Below are positions 63,411-64,000 of a stretch of DNA of 64,000 bases, piece after piece. How positions within the stretch are numbered: the stretch's first letter is position 1; each line of letters begins with the position of its first letter. A model generated the notes under the pieces. It was not told where the DNA came from and did not search any database. It saw only the letters and a list, made by a program, of their open reading frames with translations. The position numbers were made by a program, and so were the translations under genes. The stretch spans positions 6,727,001 to 6,791,000 of the forward strand of contig NZ_CP121666.1 in the NCBI RefSeq assembly GCF_029714325.1, in the 5' to 3' direction. The stretch comes from Bradyrhizobium sp. CB1717. Lineage in GTDB: Bacteria; Pseudomonadota; Alphaproteobacteria; Rhizobiales; Xanthobacteraceae.

Positions 63411-64000
63411 CAGATGAAAGCGTAACGGAGCAGGATCAGGATGCGTGTGATCTTCGACACACGCACCGGCTCGCGCGGCGCGTTGAAACCGCGCGCGATC
63501 AGGAGGTCCAGAATGGAATGATAGTATTTCGACATGATCCGCGGCGCGCGCACGGCGCGGCGCTTGTTGCGGTTCATGATCTCGTCCGACTTCTCGAAAT
63601 GCATCTTCGCACGCTGCGTCAACGGCACGCAGACCTTCGGCAGCGCGCGCTCGGCGATCACACGGTTCGGATCATTGGAGGTGATGCCTGCATGCAGCAG
63701 CGCCTCGCGCGGCAGATAGAGCCGGCCGAGGCCGGCGTCCTCGTCGATGTCGCGCAGGATGTTGGTCAGCTGCAGCGCGCGGCCGAGATGATGGGCGAGC
63801 AGGATGCCGTCTTCCTCCGGCATGCCGAACACCCGCACCGACAGCCGCCCCACGGCGCTGGCGACGCGGTCGCAATAGAGATCCAGCGTCGCCATGTCGG
63901 GCGCGCGGATGTCCTGCGGCACGTCCATCTCCATGCCGTCGACGATGGCCAGGAAATCCTCGCGCTTGAGCCCGAAGGTCTTCACCGAGGCGACGTAGTC
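63410..64000 (-). CDS. hpnD: Presqualene diphosphate synthase HpnD, C-terminal part
   Basis: At least 196 codons; the N-terminus lies beyond base 64000 and the frame is open to the edge. The second aspartate-rich motif of squalene/phytoene synthases is present (TNILRDIDEDAGLGRLYLP), preceded by SAVGRLSVRVFG and GRALQLTN. HpnD joins two farnesyl diphosphates to presqualene diphosphate. It is the most upstream gene seen in the hpnD-hpnE-shc-hpnG operon; hpnC is expected further on. Confidence 0.92.
   Translation of the reverse strand, partial: DYVASVKTFGLKREDFLAIVDGMEMDVPQDIRAPDMATLDLYCDRVASAVGRLSVRVFGMPEEDGILLAHHLGRALQLTNILRDIDEDAGLGRLYLPREALLHAGITSNDPNRVIAERALPKVCVPLTQRAKMHFEKSDEIMNRNKRRAVRAPRIMSKYYHSILDLLIARGFNAPREPVRVSKITRILILLRYAFI

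Noticed and set aside
61947..63425. 492-codon plus-strand frame opposite shc and hpnE
   Set aside because: Antisense to two clear enzymes; no recognisable protein features.

Overview
The window is high-GC chromosomal DNA from an alphaproteobacterium, most likely Bradyrhizobium or a close relative. This is inference from four things: a hopanoid cluster (hpnD-hpnE-shc-hpnG, hpnH, ispH, hpnN, hpnO); an imuA-imuB-dnaE2 mutagenesis cassette behind an alphaproteobacterial LexA box (GTTC-N7-GTTC); several families of 60-130 bp palindromic intergenic repeats typical of such genomes; and lineage-typical proteins (a TIGR03808-like beta-helix protein, DUF2336, NrsF). I see no tRNA, rRNA, CRISPR array, insertion sequence or prophage. 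Both ends cut genes: tctC on the left, hpnD on the right.

Layout. 1-2.5 kb: tctC(partial)-tctB-tctA tripartite tricarboxylate transporter. 2.6-6.3 kb: meaB, a pyroglutamyl-peptidase-like gene, an exported beta-helix protein and a GIY-YIG protein set among palindromic repeats. 6.4-16.6 kb: an Ala/Pro-rich repeat protein; an ECF sigma/anti-sigma/exported subtilase operon; a diguanylate cyclase; a DUF2336 protein; a second ECF sigma with an NrsF-type six-helix anti-sigma; an exported repeat-rich protein; enoyl-CoA hydratase. 16.8-27.1 kb: a TolC-type channel, a P-loop protein with an altered Walker A motif, an exported amidohydrolase, a CzcA/CzcB-type metal RND pump, a CoA-transferase of unusual architecture, and an SDR. 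27.3-35.9 kb: a DNA-damage island in which imuA-imuB-dnaE2 (minus) and a radical-SAM/DUF4130-UdgX pair (plus) diverge from one LexA site. 36-44.6 kb: PiT phosphate transporter, M20 amidohydrolase, GMC oxidoreductase, alpha/beta hydrolase, then an operon of metallophosphoesterase, cupredoxin, a third ECF sigma and its zinc anti-sigma.

45-64 kb is hopanoid territory. HpnD and HpnE contribute to squalene synthesis, Shc cyclises squalene, HpnH adds an adenosyl group, HpnG removes adenine, HpnO aminates the side chain and HpnN exports hopanoids to the outer membrane; IspH supplies the isoprenoid precursors. The cluster is split between hpnH and hpnG by a 6.6-kb sugar-uptake module (OprB porin, ABC permease, ATPase, binding protein, divergent ROK regulator) flanked by rho-independent terminators.

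The observations I rate highest are: a palindromic repeat sitting in frame inside dnaE2 and adding about 43 residues; the single LexA site that appears to co-regulate the mutasome and the radical-SAM/UdgX pair; and an anti-sigma factor whose extracytoplasmic domain looks like the propeptide of the protease encoded next to it.
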